A DNA stretch of 64,000 nucleotides. It comes from Astropecten irregularis. Lineage: Eukaryota; Echinodermata; Asteroidea; Paxillosida; Astropectinidae. Position 1 is the stretch's first letter; the number at the start of each line of letters is the position of its first letter. This document shows, piece after piece, positions 1 through 13,500 of the stretch. The translations under genes were made by a program, and so were the position numbers. The DNA is taken from the NCBI GenBank assembly GCA_963971285.1, contig OZ020253.1, forward strand, positions 20,410,528 through 20,474,527, read 5' to 3'. The notes beneath the pieces were generated by a model. The model had not been told where the DNA came from. It made no database searches and saw nothing but the letters and a program-made list of their open reading frames with translations.

Positions 1-2028
1 CCTCTCCTCCTCAGAAAACAATGGCTCTTACAATATCAACAAGACTCTTTCACTTCCTAAATTCATGGAAAATGGCTTGATTCATACTTTGTGTAGGATC
101 ATGAGACTGGTATACTGCCAGCACGCTATTGCATAGGAACAGTGCGTCTGTTATTGACACCGTTGACCCATAGATTCTCTGGTTACAATCTAACAGGACA
201 AGCATTCAGATGTACTGACTACATCCATCCTTGTATCCCTAGTAATGATAGTAGTCTTATCACAAAGTTGGACTTGATCAAATAAGTTCTGCAATTAGTG
301 TATATCACATGTTAACCCTGATATACAATGTACATATCACATACTACAGTAAATGATTAGATATCATTGTTTAATACTGCCAGCCTACTAAGGACATTCA
401 TAACTTGCAGTTTGACATTGAAGGCATGAACATGAATAAAAAATGACAAAAGTTTGATTCCACTCTCAGAAGAAAACTATTCCTTCCCCCAAAATTCCTC
501 TAATTACCATATTACACCAAAATGCTTCCGCAATCCAAGACATGACTCCTTACATAATAGTCGTACATGTGCATTTACACAGTGAGCAATTGTATGCACA
601 GTTATGTGTGTATTATGACTTCAGCCTTCTTGCATCACTGAGAATATAAATCTCCAATCTTCTTGTTCAAATATTCTGTAAATTGCCTCTCAAAACGCAA
701 TACAAGTCCATGTACTTTATACCAGTCACCTACCTGATTCATGACCAGTGTGTCAGGCATGTAAGGGCTGTGAAGAGTTCAAATATGTGCAGACAAACAG
801 AAGAAAAGCAAGAAATTCCCAAGCAAGATTTCCACAACACCACGGCAACGGCAGTGAAACCGCACATCTTCACTGGACGGGAGGCTGATTCTCAGTCCAT
901 ACTCTGCTTCTCCTCGAAGTCATGACTACCACTGACCATGGAGGTACACTTAGGAACACTTTACCTTCAGCAACTGACTTTCCGATGAGTCTGAGAAAGA
1001 AGCAACGCTGGTCAGAGTGCTTCCTCCCCCTGACTACCTCCATCCATTGGACAGTGGCAAATATCATGATGTATCTTAGAGTGAATGAATTGAATATGAT
1101 TGACAGAGTGGCAGGTGTTTTCCCTTCTCTTTCTCTTCCCTCAGAATTAATGAGGGATGAATCTTTTTATCACCAGATATCAATAGCAGGATGAACACAC
1201 CTCGTTTCACTGGATTAAGTCTAGCAGAAGAAAATACACGACAATTGGTTGTCAAGGTCACACCTCATGGATTTATTGAATAAGATGCAGTCTTGAAGGA
1301 AGAAGGGATGAGCCTATCAGTCTCCTGAGCAACTAACGATCTGATTGCAGACCCCTGAGGAAATACGATATTGCTCAGCGTCCATTCAGAGTCGCTGATT
1401 CCTCCTGTGTTTGTTTTACATTTAAAATTAATTTTAACGAAGCGGTATGGGTCAATTGCTAGTATTTGTTCAACATCACTGCTTTTTCCATCTAACCGAT
1501 ATGTGTACCTCAACATCCCTGAGGGTCATTTTCCATCCGTCAAAAAAAGCGTCAATTAAGAGGAATATTATCTGATGTTGACAAGCTGGAATTGAGAGTA
1601 TTTGTTTGGCAAATTCAAATTCCACAAGAGATGGCCATCAACCATTCAAGGATTCAGATGACTATCAGATTTTTTCAAATAAATATGAACGAGAAAAAAA
1701 GAAATGAGATTGAATTCCTGAATTGATTTTAACTGTACTCAAAGGGCCAAGGTTACATGTGTGCATGTACAGTGTATACATGCATGATCTATGCATTCTG
1801 TGCACATAATGTATGCATAATATATGCGCATAATAAGAATATTTGCATATTGTATGCTGATGAATAATGCATGCTAATATCTGCATAAATTTGTAACTTG
1901 TAAAAATTAAAATGGCATAAAATGTCCACATGAGGACTAAATCTCAGTCCACCAACAAACATACAACCATAACGAGGGCTTCGATTCTAAATGTGCACAT
2001 GTCAAAGATGAAGGAAACCAGATGAACA

Positions 2029-2270
2029 GGGGCCAATTTCACGGCGCTGCTAAGCACACAAATTTGCTTAGCACAAAAATGTCTTGCCCAATAAAACAAA
2101 CCACAGTTAAAAATTCGAATTAGATGGTCATGGTCTGTCAACAACAGCCAAAGAACAATCACAAGCGATGCACAACACATGGATATTTGGTTGTTAACCC
2201 TGTTTTTATTAAGAATGAAATGTCATGCTTAGCAAATTTTTGTGCTAAGCAGCGCCGTGAAATTGGCCCC
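2029..2270. repeat. Inverted-repeat (MITE-like) element, copy 1
   Basis: The two ends are near-perfect inverted repeats. It begins GGGGCCAATTTCACGGCG and ends in the reverse complement of the same sequence, followed inward on both sides by CTGCTAAGCAC-like words. The interior is AT-rich with no open frame. Related copies lie at 2654-2828, 3411-3586 and 18544-18786. The structure fits a small non-autonomous DNA transposon or foldback element. No target-site duplication is obvious by eye. Confidence 0.75.
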
Positions 2271-2653
2271 AGATGTGCAGACAGATTTCAAAATCAATCA
2301 GCCTGTAATCTTGGTACATGTATGTAATATGTCATATCACTATGGGTGAAAGATCTTATGACAACTACCATATGTAAAACCAACAGCATTACATGATGGC
2401 AATACATGATGGTATTCAGCATGTGTTTGAACAATCCCACAGCTGTATCCCATCAACCTCTGCTTTATACCATCATTCCATGGTCCAAATTCTTGCTGTT
2501 CTTGGGATTACTTGCCATAGAAACAGGTGGTTTACCAGCCAATCAAAGCTCATCCATTATCATCCCATCATCCACAGCTCATCACTGCTACATTAATTAG
2601 GGTGTGGTTTTTATGCAAGGTTGATAAACTCTCTACATGTATCAAACTCTCCA

Positions 2654-2828
2654 GGGGCCAATTGATTTCATAGACCTGCTAAGCACCAACATTTGTTGAA
2701 GCACCAAAAACCTTGGTAAATAAAATCAGTATGCCAGTCAAAACTCCTTGAGAATGTTTGATCAAGGAAGACTTTTTATGCATATAAACAAGTTTTATCC
2801 TTTTAAGCAGCTCTATGAAATTTGCCCC
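2654..2828. repeat. Inverted-repeat element, same family, copy 2
   Basis: It starts GGGGCCAATTGATTTCATAG and ends CTCTATGAAATTTGCCCC, an imperfect inversion of its start. It carries the family's CTGCTAAGCACC word near the left end and AAGCAGCTCTATGAAA near the right. It is more diverged than the copy at 2029-2270. Confidence 0.65.
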
Positions 2829-3410
2829 TGGGAATGCTAGCAAAAAATGGAGAAAACCAACTTGAGAAATGTCCAACAACTACAACATCGACAAGAAACC
2901 AACGAGAACAACAAACCACCAGTATCTAAACATAGCCCATGAAATGAGCAGTCAGCCCACAAACATGTTGCTTCAGTTTCCAAATATAGCCATAATGATT
3001 AGTCTCTTGAACAATTTAAACAAACTTGACATGTTTGTGTCTTTGTGACTCAGTTTACCACGGTACAATTATTAGAAAGATCGAGACCTGAATGGGACAG
3101 TTATTAATCATCTTTAAGAGAGGTAGGGGCCTATAGTTCCGTATCAGGTAGCCTACTTGTATGTTCTGTTTACAGAGCAGAGATAAAAAGTACAAATGTT
3201 TCAGGGGTTGAATAGGGGAGTCCCATATTCAGTCACTGATCTCTAGACATCCTGTTTGGGGCAACAGGTCACATGGCATCAGGTTCTCCTTCTTTCCCAC
3301 AAATTGAAAATGTTTTTGCCTCAACCTCAACTCATAAATGATTTAGAAGTTTCAGGGCTTAAAGGTAGAGTAGCCGGGGAATAACAGAGATGTGTGTTAG
3401 TTACACATCA

Positions 3411-3586
3411 GGGGCCAATTTCAATTTGCTAAGCATGACATTTCTGTCTTAATAAAAACAGGATTAACAACCAAATTTCCTTTGTTGTGTATCGCTTGTG
3501 AATGTTCTTTGGCTGTTGTTTTATTGGGCGAGACATTTTTGTGCTAAGCAAATTTTTGTGCTAAGCAGCGCCGTGAAATTGGCCCC
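3411..3586. repeat. Inverted-repeat element, same family, copy 3
   Basis: It begins GGGGCCAATTTCAATTTGC and ends CGCCGTGAAATTGGCCCC. The right half is almost identical to the right half of the copy at 2029-2270, and the left end is shortened. This suggests internal deletion of a common parent. Confidence 0.7.
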
Positions 3587-4896
3587 TGCTTAGACAATTT
3601 GCTTATAAATAAGAATTAATTCTATGAGTGATATGGTTCAATCAAACTATGTATGAATGACTAAAGAGGCAATCTAAAAGAAATAATATTAATAAGTTGA
3701 TTGCTGGGTAGGGTCACTCATATCATCTCCGCAAAGCATAGAATGGATACACCATGCTGTCTGTATGGATGGATATGGTGGATAACAATGCGTAATCTCA
3801 ATCTCATCTGACAACTTATATCCAAGCACGAGTCAGAAACCTTTTTGGAGAGAAGGGAACAGGGAATATAGAATGTTCCGGATTTCCTAGATTATTCCAT
3901 GATGCATGAATTGGTTTTATACACATCAAGCTGCACATGACAGATTTTCTTTGGAGACAGACGCACAAAAGAAACAAATAAATCCATTCATATAACCATC
4001 ACAACACATCGTGCAATACGCTAAAAACATTTTTTTTTTCATTCTGGCACGATCATCAGTAAAACAGCCCAGTCCACCATTCCAAGAATAAATTACCATA
4101 TTACTAAAATTGTTTTTAATAATCAGAACAAAGTGCTGCTCCCATTTGTATTTACGAAACCCTAGTAACGCAAGCAGTCACCATAACAACCAGCCCATTC
4201 TACCAAACAATGGTATCTACACAAGTTCTTTTGCAATGAACCGCTATACCCAAATAAACAACATAATCAATGGTAGAAATCACACCATACCAGGCCAGCA
4301 ACCATTGTATGGCATAACAATAATCCTCCATTGAGGTGCCACATATTGTAACTCCCCGATTTTCAATACCTTGGCAGTATGCCCAAACAGTTCAACTCAA
4401 CTTGAACGTGGCTAACATCACAAATTATAAAGACACCTCCATCCATTAGGAAACAAACATAATCTCGGATAGATATTTCAACAGATTTAAGCCGGTGTAA
4501 TGATCAGGGGCACTTTTTTCTCTATCCGCCCCCCCCCCCCCCCCCCCCTCCCTCCAAAAAAGGACTTTGACTTTGAACCCTTCGGTGAACAGGCCTATAA
4601 ATGAAACCTTCATAATTCATATACCACATGGTTGTACATGAAGACAGATGTTTCTATGGGTACAGACTATTGCCCTTCTATTGACCTTGCATCATTATAC
4701 ATGTTTACACCTGGTTTACACATGTACATATTATAGACACACAATACTCATTCACATTTTCATGTACTTCTTTTAACCCTGAAGAAACCAGGTGTTATTA
4801 TAAACATGTCGAGAATTAATAGCATTATTCTCAGATTTCAGCTTCAAGAGGAAGGTACGTAGCATCCTCCTACATTGCTGTATGAACAGCTTTGAT

Positions 4897-5048
4897 CCAG
4901 GGGTCGATTTCATGAAGTCCTACAATCAATAAATGAATCATAACTCGAGTTACGAAGGATAAACCATCATATCCTACATAGGGCTGCAATACATCATTAT
5001 TCGATAGTTAGTTACATGTACGACGAGTTTGGTGAAATCGACCCCTGG
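4897..5048. repeat. Short terminal-inverted-repeat element, second family
   Basis: A 152-bp element bounded by CCAGGGGTCGATTTCA and its reverse complement TGGTGAAATCGACCCCTGG (one mismatch). The terminal word resembles that of the GGGGCCAATTTCA family but differs from it, and the interior is unrelated. It has no coding capacity and is probably a MITE. Confidence 0.65.
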
Positions 5049-5810
5049 TCATTTTATTCTTGAGTAATAATTAATATACCATTAGCCCAAAAGTAGACCA
5101 TTTCTAAACTGTTCTTTCTGAATTTATTTGTGAAACAAAACTGCATTTGGTTGTCATCTGTGAATCTGTTGTTATAGATACGTGGTGTGCATCACATATT
5201 GGATGAGATATCTTGGTTTAGATGCTAGTTCCTGATCAGATTTATTGCTTTTTTTACTGGCATTCTGAACCACTGTAATTGAAAATAGGGAGGCCCATCA
5301 TAGGGCTGGATATGGTACGAAGGTGGAATAAATGGGTTATATGGCTGCAGACTGGTAAAGATAGTTCAGTATAACAGCCTTGACTATTTAGTTTCCATTA
5401 TACTAAGCCTGAATACCTGGATGGTAGCGTCATGGTAGGATAGTTTATGAGTTTTATGACTGACTGGTATTCTAAGCATTGGTAATTGACTATCTATAGC
5501 ATCTTTGTATTACATCTATAGGGAAGTCCTGTCCAATCAAAGTCAAGTTGTAACATTGGTATGGAATTTTATGCTTCCTGGAGCCAAGGCCCAATAATTA
5601 GGATTTCAGCTCAGGTGGTAACTGGAACATGTTTCGATCCATTCAGCAGTCATCTTGAGTCTGATTCAAAGATCAAGAAGAATTTCTCAGCTCACCCTTA
5701 AATCAGTGGACGTTATCAATGGCCAGTCATTTTGTCTTCTTTGTGAAATCAATCGCCAAATTTGAGCAATATTCTACATACTTGAATGCACCAGTTTATA
5801 AATGTTTATA

Positions 5811-5930
5811 AGAAAGATTTGAGGCTTTGCATGCTGGTGACAATTGGTATGTGGATCGGTTTTTGCGGAAACACCATGTAAGAATCGTTCGTATTTTCCC
5901 ACGACCGATCCACAAAACCGATCCACAATG
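5811..5930. repeat. Deletion derivative of the foldback element seen at 43.6-43.9 kb
   Basis: It shares the left flank AGAAAGATTTGAGGCTTTGC and the inner word TATGTGGATCGGTTT with the element at 43598-43885, and it ends in the inverted word ACCGATCCACA. The long central hairpin of the other copy is missing. Confidence 0.6.
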
Positions 5931-8900
5931 TTTATAATGTACATACTTTGTGTGATTTTAAGCAGAGATTATTTGTGCCCATCACCTTGTACGGCTGAAA
6001 AAGAAACAAACCTTAAGTAGCTCAAGTTTGATATTTGAACCTTGGGCATTTTTTTCTTAAAAGATAAAAAGTTATGGCAACTTACACACTGGACCAAAAA
6101 AAAATTCATGCAGTTCATGCGAATAAAATGACACGCGTGCATTTACGTGAGCAAACGCGAGCATGTTTCACTTATGGATTTTTCATCAAGACTTGACTGT
6201 TCACCGAGCCATGCCAATACAACTCGGAACGAGATAATAAAAAAAAAAACATGTGTAAAGTCTCATCCAGGGGTTTTCAGCTGTCCGGGCAGACATCTTG
6301 CTGCCAGAAGAGGAAATGACTTTGCATTATACGCACCAATACAAAGACATCAACTGCAATACAACGCAGCACCTGAACAATAATTACTACAGCCGTAAAC
6401 ATCACCACATCCAAACATCCTATTCTTAAACTCAGTAAGCGCCGCTGACGTGTTGTGTTTGTCAATGTCTCTAGTCCTGAATTGAATAGAAGGCAGAATC
6501 CTGTCCACAGTGAGTCTTACGAACAGGAGAATTTGTGATATAGGAAAGCATTGAAGCAGGAGGTGATGGAATTGATTAATCAATAGGATAGTTGTCTGGC
6601 TTAGCACGCATTTGCAGATACCTCATCATCTTATATCACTCTCCTATTGGCTATTTTCTTCTTATTCATGGTGAATGATTATAAATTTACATTACGTATC
6701 AGTACGTACAGCCCGGTTTTATCTTATTACCATTTGTCTGTAAATTGAATCATGAAGGATTATGTGTAGTTTCAGCAAAGAGTTCAAATGACCAAAAATC
6801 ATAAATATAATTATACAATTGTACAAGCCGAGAAAAACAAATGACTATAGAGGCAGAAGTAGTGAGAGGCCTGTCTGAAAAGGAGGTGTATCCTCGTTCC
6901 TCAGCATCTTTTTTTGGACAGCACCACCTTGTGGTCCCAGTACAGTTTAAGTGGAAAACCTGCTTACAAGACTAATGCCGATGGGTGCATTAGGAACTGA
7001 GCCAGCACGACGATACACCCCCTTTAAGATTCCAAAAGATTTTCATTAAAGGGAATTTTGCACCATCATTTGAAACTTAACATCGAATTTATGATATGAA
7101 ACTTCAAGCCTATTTTATGGATAATAATGTAATATGTACAATTCTGTCTGTAATATACCTTTAGCCTTTTAAGCTGCCCAAAATGAAAGCAAGAATAGAC
7201 CAGGAAGGATTAGGATTGTGGCATTGTACAAAGGAGATTAAATAAAGGATCAAACCCCTGGATGTCAATAAGTAGTTGTTGCTATGACAATGCTTCACAG
7301 GTGTTTTTATTCAAAAGAGACATCACAGCTAGTAGTGTGAAGCTGACAATCCCTACTAACCCCCACAAACCAGGCTGCGTCATGCCATTGTTGCCAGACT
7401 CATTCAGACTTGTTTACGGCTTTTTTCAACGAGGTGAGAAGCTGTATATCTCCTCTGAATGCTGTGAAATCAACCCTGATTTATCCTTTTATTGCCTCCA
7501 CAATAAAAATCTCATAAAATAAAATGAAAATACCAAAAATCTCCAAAGAAAGAATAATCTTGGTATTAATTGTTTCACATACAATGAGTATGGATTATGC
7601 TTCGGCATCAAAATGGCTTAGTTATATGACATTATATTAATGCTCATATTGAAAGGCTCATTGCTCCAACATGCATAGGGTACTTTTAATATAGACTTAG
7701 TAAGGGCATTCTGTATACATATGAATTGAATGTGCATGCCTACATGTATTTAAACATGGACTGGAGGTAGAAATAGACAAATGTCTACCTCCATCATTTA
7801 GTTGGTATATCATAAAGTCATAAAATCAACAGTGAATCAATGGATATTTAAAAGACCAATTTGGACAACAGGGAAAACAGTGTTTCTGCCAAAATATTAA
7901 GATGAACGTTGGGCTAGGGTTGGGCTAAGATCTTGAAAATTAAAATCAATCCATCTTGATGCCATGTATTTTTTAAAAGGCAAGTAATTTAACAGAGTTC
8001 TTTATCTTGCTGAATATGATGCAATTAGTCAGTAAAATGTAAGTTTAAGCTACAATATTTCACATTTTGGGTCAAATTAAGGCAAGATTACTTCCTATGT
8101 ATATGATGTACACAGGCACTAGAGTGCAACTAACTTAAGTGCCATCATTTTGCCAATCAGTTTACCTGGTAAGTGGTAATAACTGTGAAATATTGCCCAT
8201 AGACCCATGCTAAAAGAAGCTGACTATGTAGGGCCTATAAGCAATATAATCCATATTATAAAAGCAGAAAATATGATGAAATGACGATTGTCTATTCACA
8301 TGAATGTAGGACAGAGTGCACCTGACTTCAAGGCCCCAGTGTCGCAATATGAGTCTGCTTTTAAAGTGTATTTTAAACTTTCATGCATTTGGGAACCGTA
8401 CTTTGACACAGAGTTCCAAAAATGCCATGTAATATTGCCCAAAATAGAAACAAAATCCGTAGATAGACACTCACACAAAAAGAGTACCACTGTGAATCTA
8501 GAATGACAAATTGGAGACGTGGCAAAAGTCAAGTCTAAACTTTACCTTGTCTCTATTTCTCTAGTCAGGTAATATAGTATTTTGATATGAGCGGTTCTTT
8601 GAGTTCTTTACATCTATTCATTGCAGCCAGCAGATGGTGTCAAAAGTGGAACCTGGGAGTGTGATTTCCCTTCCCTACAATTTGAAAAACCTGCCACAAT
8701 CAAACTCCCATTAAAACCCCGCTCTTTTGTAAATACCACGAGCGGAACAGCAAGAACTTCAAACAGGAAAAGCGGGGAAAAAACAGGCAACAAGTGTTTG
8801 TGGGCCAAATAGTCAGAGCGCCTGTGAGTGTCGGCTGGATACTCACAGGAGAACAGTCAAGAAGTTCTTTTCTTAAAAGCACAAATAGAGGACAATGACC

Positions 8901-11900
8901 TGACATTTAGCAATGTGTGACTTTATAATCTGCAAGCAATTTATAAAATCACTCGGTGTGAAATGATGTCTGGTGTAAAATCCAAAATCATATTCACAGT
9001 AATTGCACAATAGTACAAATTGTGTATTAATCCATGCACCACCGAGCACTTTACCTAGCTTCCGATTTTCACACATGTACAAGTACACAATGTACACGTA
9101 GTCCACGTATACATACAAACTGCACGTCTGAGTAAGAGTAACAATTAGAGGGGAGTGTCTTAAACCCTCCTCCTACCACACTCAGCCACTCCCATTGAAT
9201 ACTGATCCCAAAGAAACTTTGACATCGTTCAGATGATCATGGTTTGTTCAGCCCAGGTTCTATTCACACTGCATCAATTCTCTTTCCTTAACAATCCGCC
9301 GAACAAAAACAAATCAAGTTCTCCACAAACTTTCCCAGACATTCATTTTAGTCATCAGATAATTTCAAATCCCATTAATTTAATTAAACCAAGACATTTC
9401 CATGGTAATTTAATATTTGAGATGAAGTACTGTACTTACAATGACACTCCACTGAGACGGAGCTCTGTACATTCTGCATTACTCTCATTAAACAGCCACT
9501 GCACCAACTGCTAGCTTGGTCAATACAGCCAACTCTACAATGCCTTAATTACTTTTTGACAGAAACCAAACACAAGTCTTTTCAATGACGAGATGCGTAT
9601 GTAGATGTATGGGTGCGTGTGTGCATTAAGTGAAGGAGAAAAACACGTTTCACTCCTCGTTAGTATGAGCTATTTGCTCATTACACACAAAAACATGACA
9701 ACTATACATGGAACATGGCTTATGTTTGATAACCCACGGCCATCTCATTAAAATTTAGATGTATAAGTTATATTTTAAGACATAGAATATCAAAAAAGTG
9801 AGATACAGTACAGTGAGATACATGTACATCATTATTTTTCTCACAAATAGGAACATAAATCGCTTTATTTTAGTAAAAGAATGAGTTAAAGCCAATGTGG
9901 AGAAATTATTATTTTTCAAACTAATAATGACATTCAATAATAGCAATCAATAAGAACAATAATTATGAACCATGCAGGGGTAATCTCACCTCAAATACTA
10001 TTCAATGAATAATTTTTAAAAATGATACCAAAAAGAGTGAAAACCAGCTCTGTAAAAGTGTAAATGTGTAGCCAATTAATAATGTGTACAGTATGTCTTG
10101 GCAAAAATAGGTGTATAGTCAACACAATTACCAATAATAATATTTTTCTAAAATGTATGATGTTTTCCATATGGTCAGATGGGAAGAAACCTGGACGATA
10201 AACAGGTTGAACTTTGTCAAAAGGGTTATTATTAGAACCACGGCAGTCTCCTATATGAGAAAAATGAAATATCTATTGCAACATTTGCAGGGTCACCAAG
10301 GCAACAGTGGCCCAGAGGCACCAAGCATGAAGTCAAAGTTCTGTCTCCATTGGCTCCATGAAGTTCAACCTCTGTACACCCTCCTAACCCCCCCCCCCCC
10401 CCCCCCCTTAGCTCTTTACAGTTGCAAGGACGAAGGAATACTCCACAATGTCAGGGTGGATTGCCAGGATCCAGCAGGGGTAAAGGTTAAATCAGTAATT
10501 CTTGAAATGGTTCAGATGGGGAGAATCTTGCCCACTTTATACAACTTGGACTTTAACCCTTGGTAAGTTTCTACTACATTGGTTAAATACCTAAAGACAA
10601 ATCCCTTGATGCCCTTACCAGGAAACCAATCTTTGCTCTATCAACCCCCCTCCCCCTTCCACCCAACTAACCATACATTCCAACATACACACATCATTTT
10701 GATATCTAGGAAGGAGTAAGGAGCCAAGAGTCCTTTATTCTCTAGGTCACTCACCCCCTAGCAGATGTTTGTTGTTATGTCCAGGAATCACAAATAACTA
10801 GCTTTAATTGGAGAATCCTGACCTTGTCAAGATAGAGGTCTTGGAGTTATACCCATGGGAAATGAAGACAGATATCAGGGCTTCCTTCAAGGACTTCAAC
10901 ATCTTGCAGAAGGGAGAAGACTTGGTTTGGCCACATGATGATAGTCTGAACATGTAGCTGTATATGTCATATGTAGCTGTCATGTTTAAAATTCATTCTT
11001 GTAAAAACAATACAACCCCCTTACAATGCATGTGATGACAAATCTATGTTTGGACACAAACAATATTTTTCAGACAACAAAACACTATTTGAACATGTGT
11101 GCATGTTTTTTCAGGTCCATGGGCTATAAAATGAATGAACATAAAAAGGAAAACGACTTCATTTCTAATGGTGGAATAAATATTCAAGATAACCAGTTCT
11201 TGGTTACCGTTCAAGTTCTTTTGAATCATTATGTACAAGCCTGCCCCAATGAACCTCTACTCCTCCAGTCCAGGATTGGCATCCATAGTGGTCAAAAGAT
11301 CACCAATGTATATATTCCTATGGATCATTACCCCTGCATGCAAGGCATTCAAAAATATAGAAAGAAACTGGTTGGCCTATTTGGTTCCAGCGACAAACAA
11401 GAAAACAAACGATAAAAAGAACTCATGAATACAAACAGCTAGTCCCAATTTGCTGTTTTGCTTCACTTTCATACAGGGGCTTAGCATCATTTCACGCTAG
11501 GCACAATCAGCTGAGAATCAACACAAAAAATGTCTTTAAAACTTGTGTAGGCTAGCCACATGAAGGCCTCTACCAAAAATCAACGGACTCCAAATACAAA
11601 GTGATTTTGTTTTTCTTTATTTCCCACTGGCATGCACAGGAAACTAATAGGTCTACATGTGAACGAACCCCTAAGAAGCCCAAAATATAACATTTCCAAG
11701 TCAGCGAATTCCAGACCAACAGGTAGAGGGGATTGTTTCTTCTTCTTAAGAGCGGGATCGGACTTGAGTCCCTCGGCAAGATTTATGGAATGGGGAAGTC
11801 CAAAAATGAGAACTAAAAGGCGGGAAAAAATACCACCAATTGCTGATGTTGTTGGAAATGATGGCATTTGCCCTATAAAATGTTTACTTTCATTCCTAGT

Positions 11901-13278
11901 CACATCAATGACAGCAGAATATCAGTAATGTTGACGGACGAGAAATAGAAGGAAACGAACAATAATGACATGGGTCTGTAAAACATTACTAACGGTGATT
12001 TATGCATGTAACAGCTGTTTAGGATAAAAGACAGAATTATGAAAACAATTTACTGTCCATGATATATTGTCCTGTACCTTGCTGGATGACAGGGTTGTGT
12101 AGATTGTATTTCCACTGAGAGTTTGACTCTCAGTATGGACAAATCATGACAGTGTAGCAACTCCATGAGCAATACACAACAGGGAACACTGGCCCAACCC
12201 TATGACATGCTGGACTTCAGCAAGGGTTTTTAAAAGGTCTTCAACAGGTCCATGGAATAACCATAAATCAAGTTCCTTGAATGCAGTTTGCTGGACAAGT
12301 TTCTCTACACAAGTTCAGAAATGTACAGTACTTCTATCAAGGGTCACTATACCAGCCATGATTGATTTCAACTCAGGTCAGTTATAACCGGGATTGGATC
12401 CTGACTAAAAACCATTAAATGTTCCATTCATTCTCTGAGTAAAAACTACATATAGGCCCAGGGTAAGTTCCGACTATGGTCAGTTTGGATTTAAAACAAT
12501 GACCCTGATTAGAGTCAACTTCAAATTGAAATATTAGAGGTTGGAAATACATATGTGTATAATGAGATCTCAATACAACTAATAAACGTAAGAGCCTTCG
12601 ATAAAGATCTTGCTAAGATTGAAACGTGTCAGGCTCCAAATATAGCCTAATGAGATCTCCATTTTTATTTCCATTTTCAGGTAGGTTCAACCCAGGTTTG
12701 TCTACAAATCAACTTATTCAAGTAAAAATTGTGAAACCAAGTTTTCTTCCTCCAGTATGTTAAACAAATCACCCCACAGCATGTCACATGGTAAACAATA
12801 TAGGCCTATAGGCCTACTCCATCTGAATGTACTTTTCTCAACTTAAGAGGAAGGAAACAAGACGTGTTGTAGATTATTTGCAATGAGATATCCTGAAATA
12901 TGCCAACTAGCTTCATGAAATCTACATGCTTGACTATCTGAGGAATTTGAGTGATTAAATAGCCATGTAGAAAGCTCTTACATTCTCAAGGTTGATGATA
13001 TGATTGGCATGAAACTTGTGGTCAGTTCAGTTTTGTTTTCGATCCGTGTTGTTTTGTCAATGCTGCAGTTCATTTAATTAATATTCCCAGGGAAGGAACA
13101 GGATTTCCTTTCGCATATTTTCTCTACTGGTTTCTTAAATAGACAACTTCTGGGATCACAGAAATGACATTATTCAAGCACGGAGTAAGGAACAGAACTC
13201 CATGATTCAAGTGACAACATCGAGTAAATGCACAAGAGTTAATGTGAGCTAGTTCAATTAATGAACCTGTTCATCTTA

Positions 13279-13500
13279 GGGGGTTTACGAAACAGAGACT
13301 CAGGCTCAGGCTCAGGCTCAGGCTCCATTTCGTGAATCCATTCTAAAATAATGGTTATCAAAATAGAGGCTTTTGGCTGAGTTTGAAAAGGAAAACAGAG
13401 TTTCAGCTTCAATGAAATTTCCAACCTACATTTTCAGCACATGTATGACAGAGCTGGAGCCTGAGCCTAAGCCTAATCCGCCTTTTCGTAAACGATCTAA
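13279..13500. repeat. Inverted-repeat element with terminal GGCTCA hexamer array
   Basis: It opens with GTTTACGAAA followed by about five tandem GGCTCA/GGCTCC hexamers, and it closes with GAGCCTGAGCCTAAGCC followed by TTTTCGTAAAC, the inversion of the start. The AT-rich middle includes AAAACAGAGTTTCAGCTTC. A diverged second copy starts near 63790 and runs to the window end. It is a non-coding MITE-like family whose termini carry a simple-sequence array. Confidence 0.65.

Noticed and set aside
10153-10566. 137-residue open frame on the plus strand
   Set aside because: It crosses a C-homopolymer that is translated as a proline run, and has no domain, splice support or family resemblance.
11580-11903. 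107-residue minus-strand open frame with hydrophobic stretches
   Set aside because: No recognisable domain, low-complexity lysine run, overlapping open frames on the other strand; chance in AT-rich DNA.
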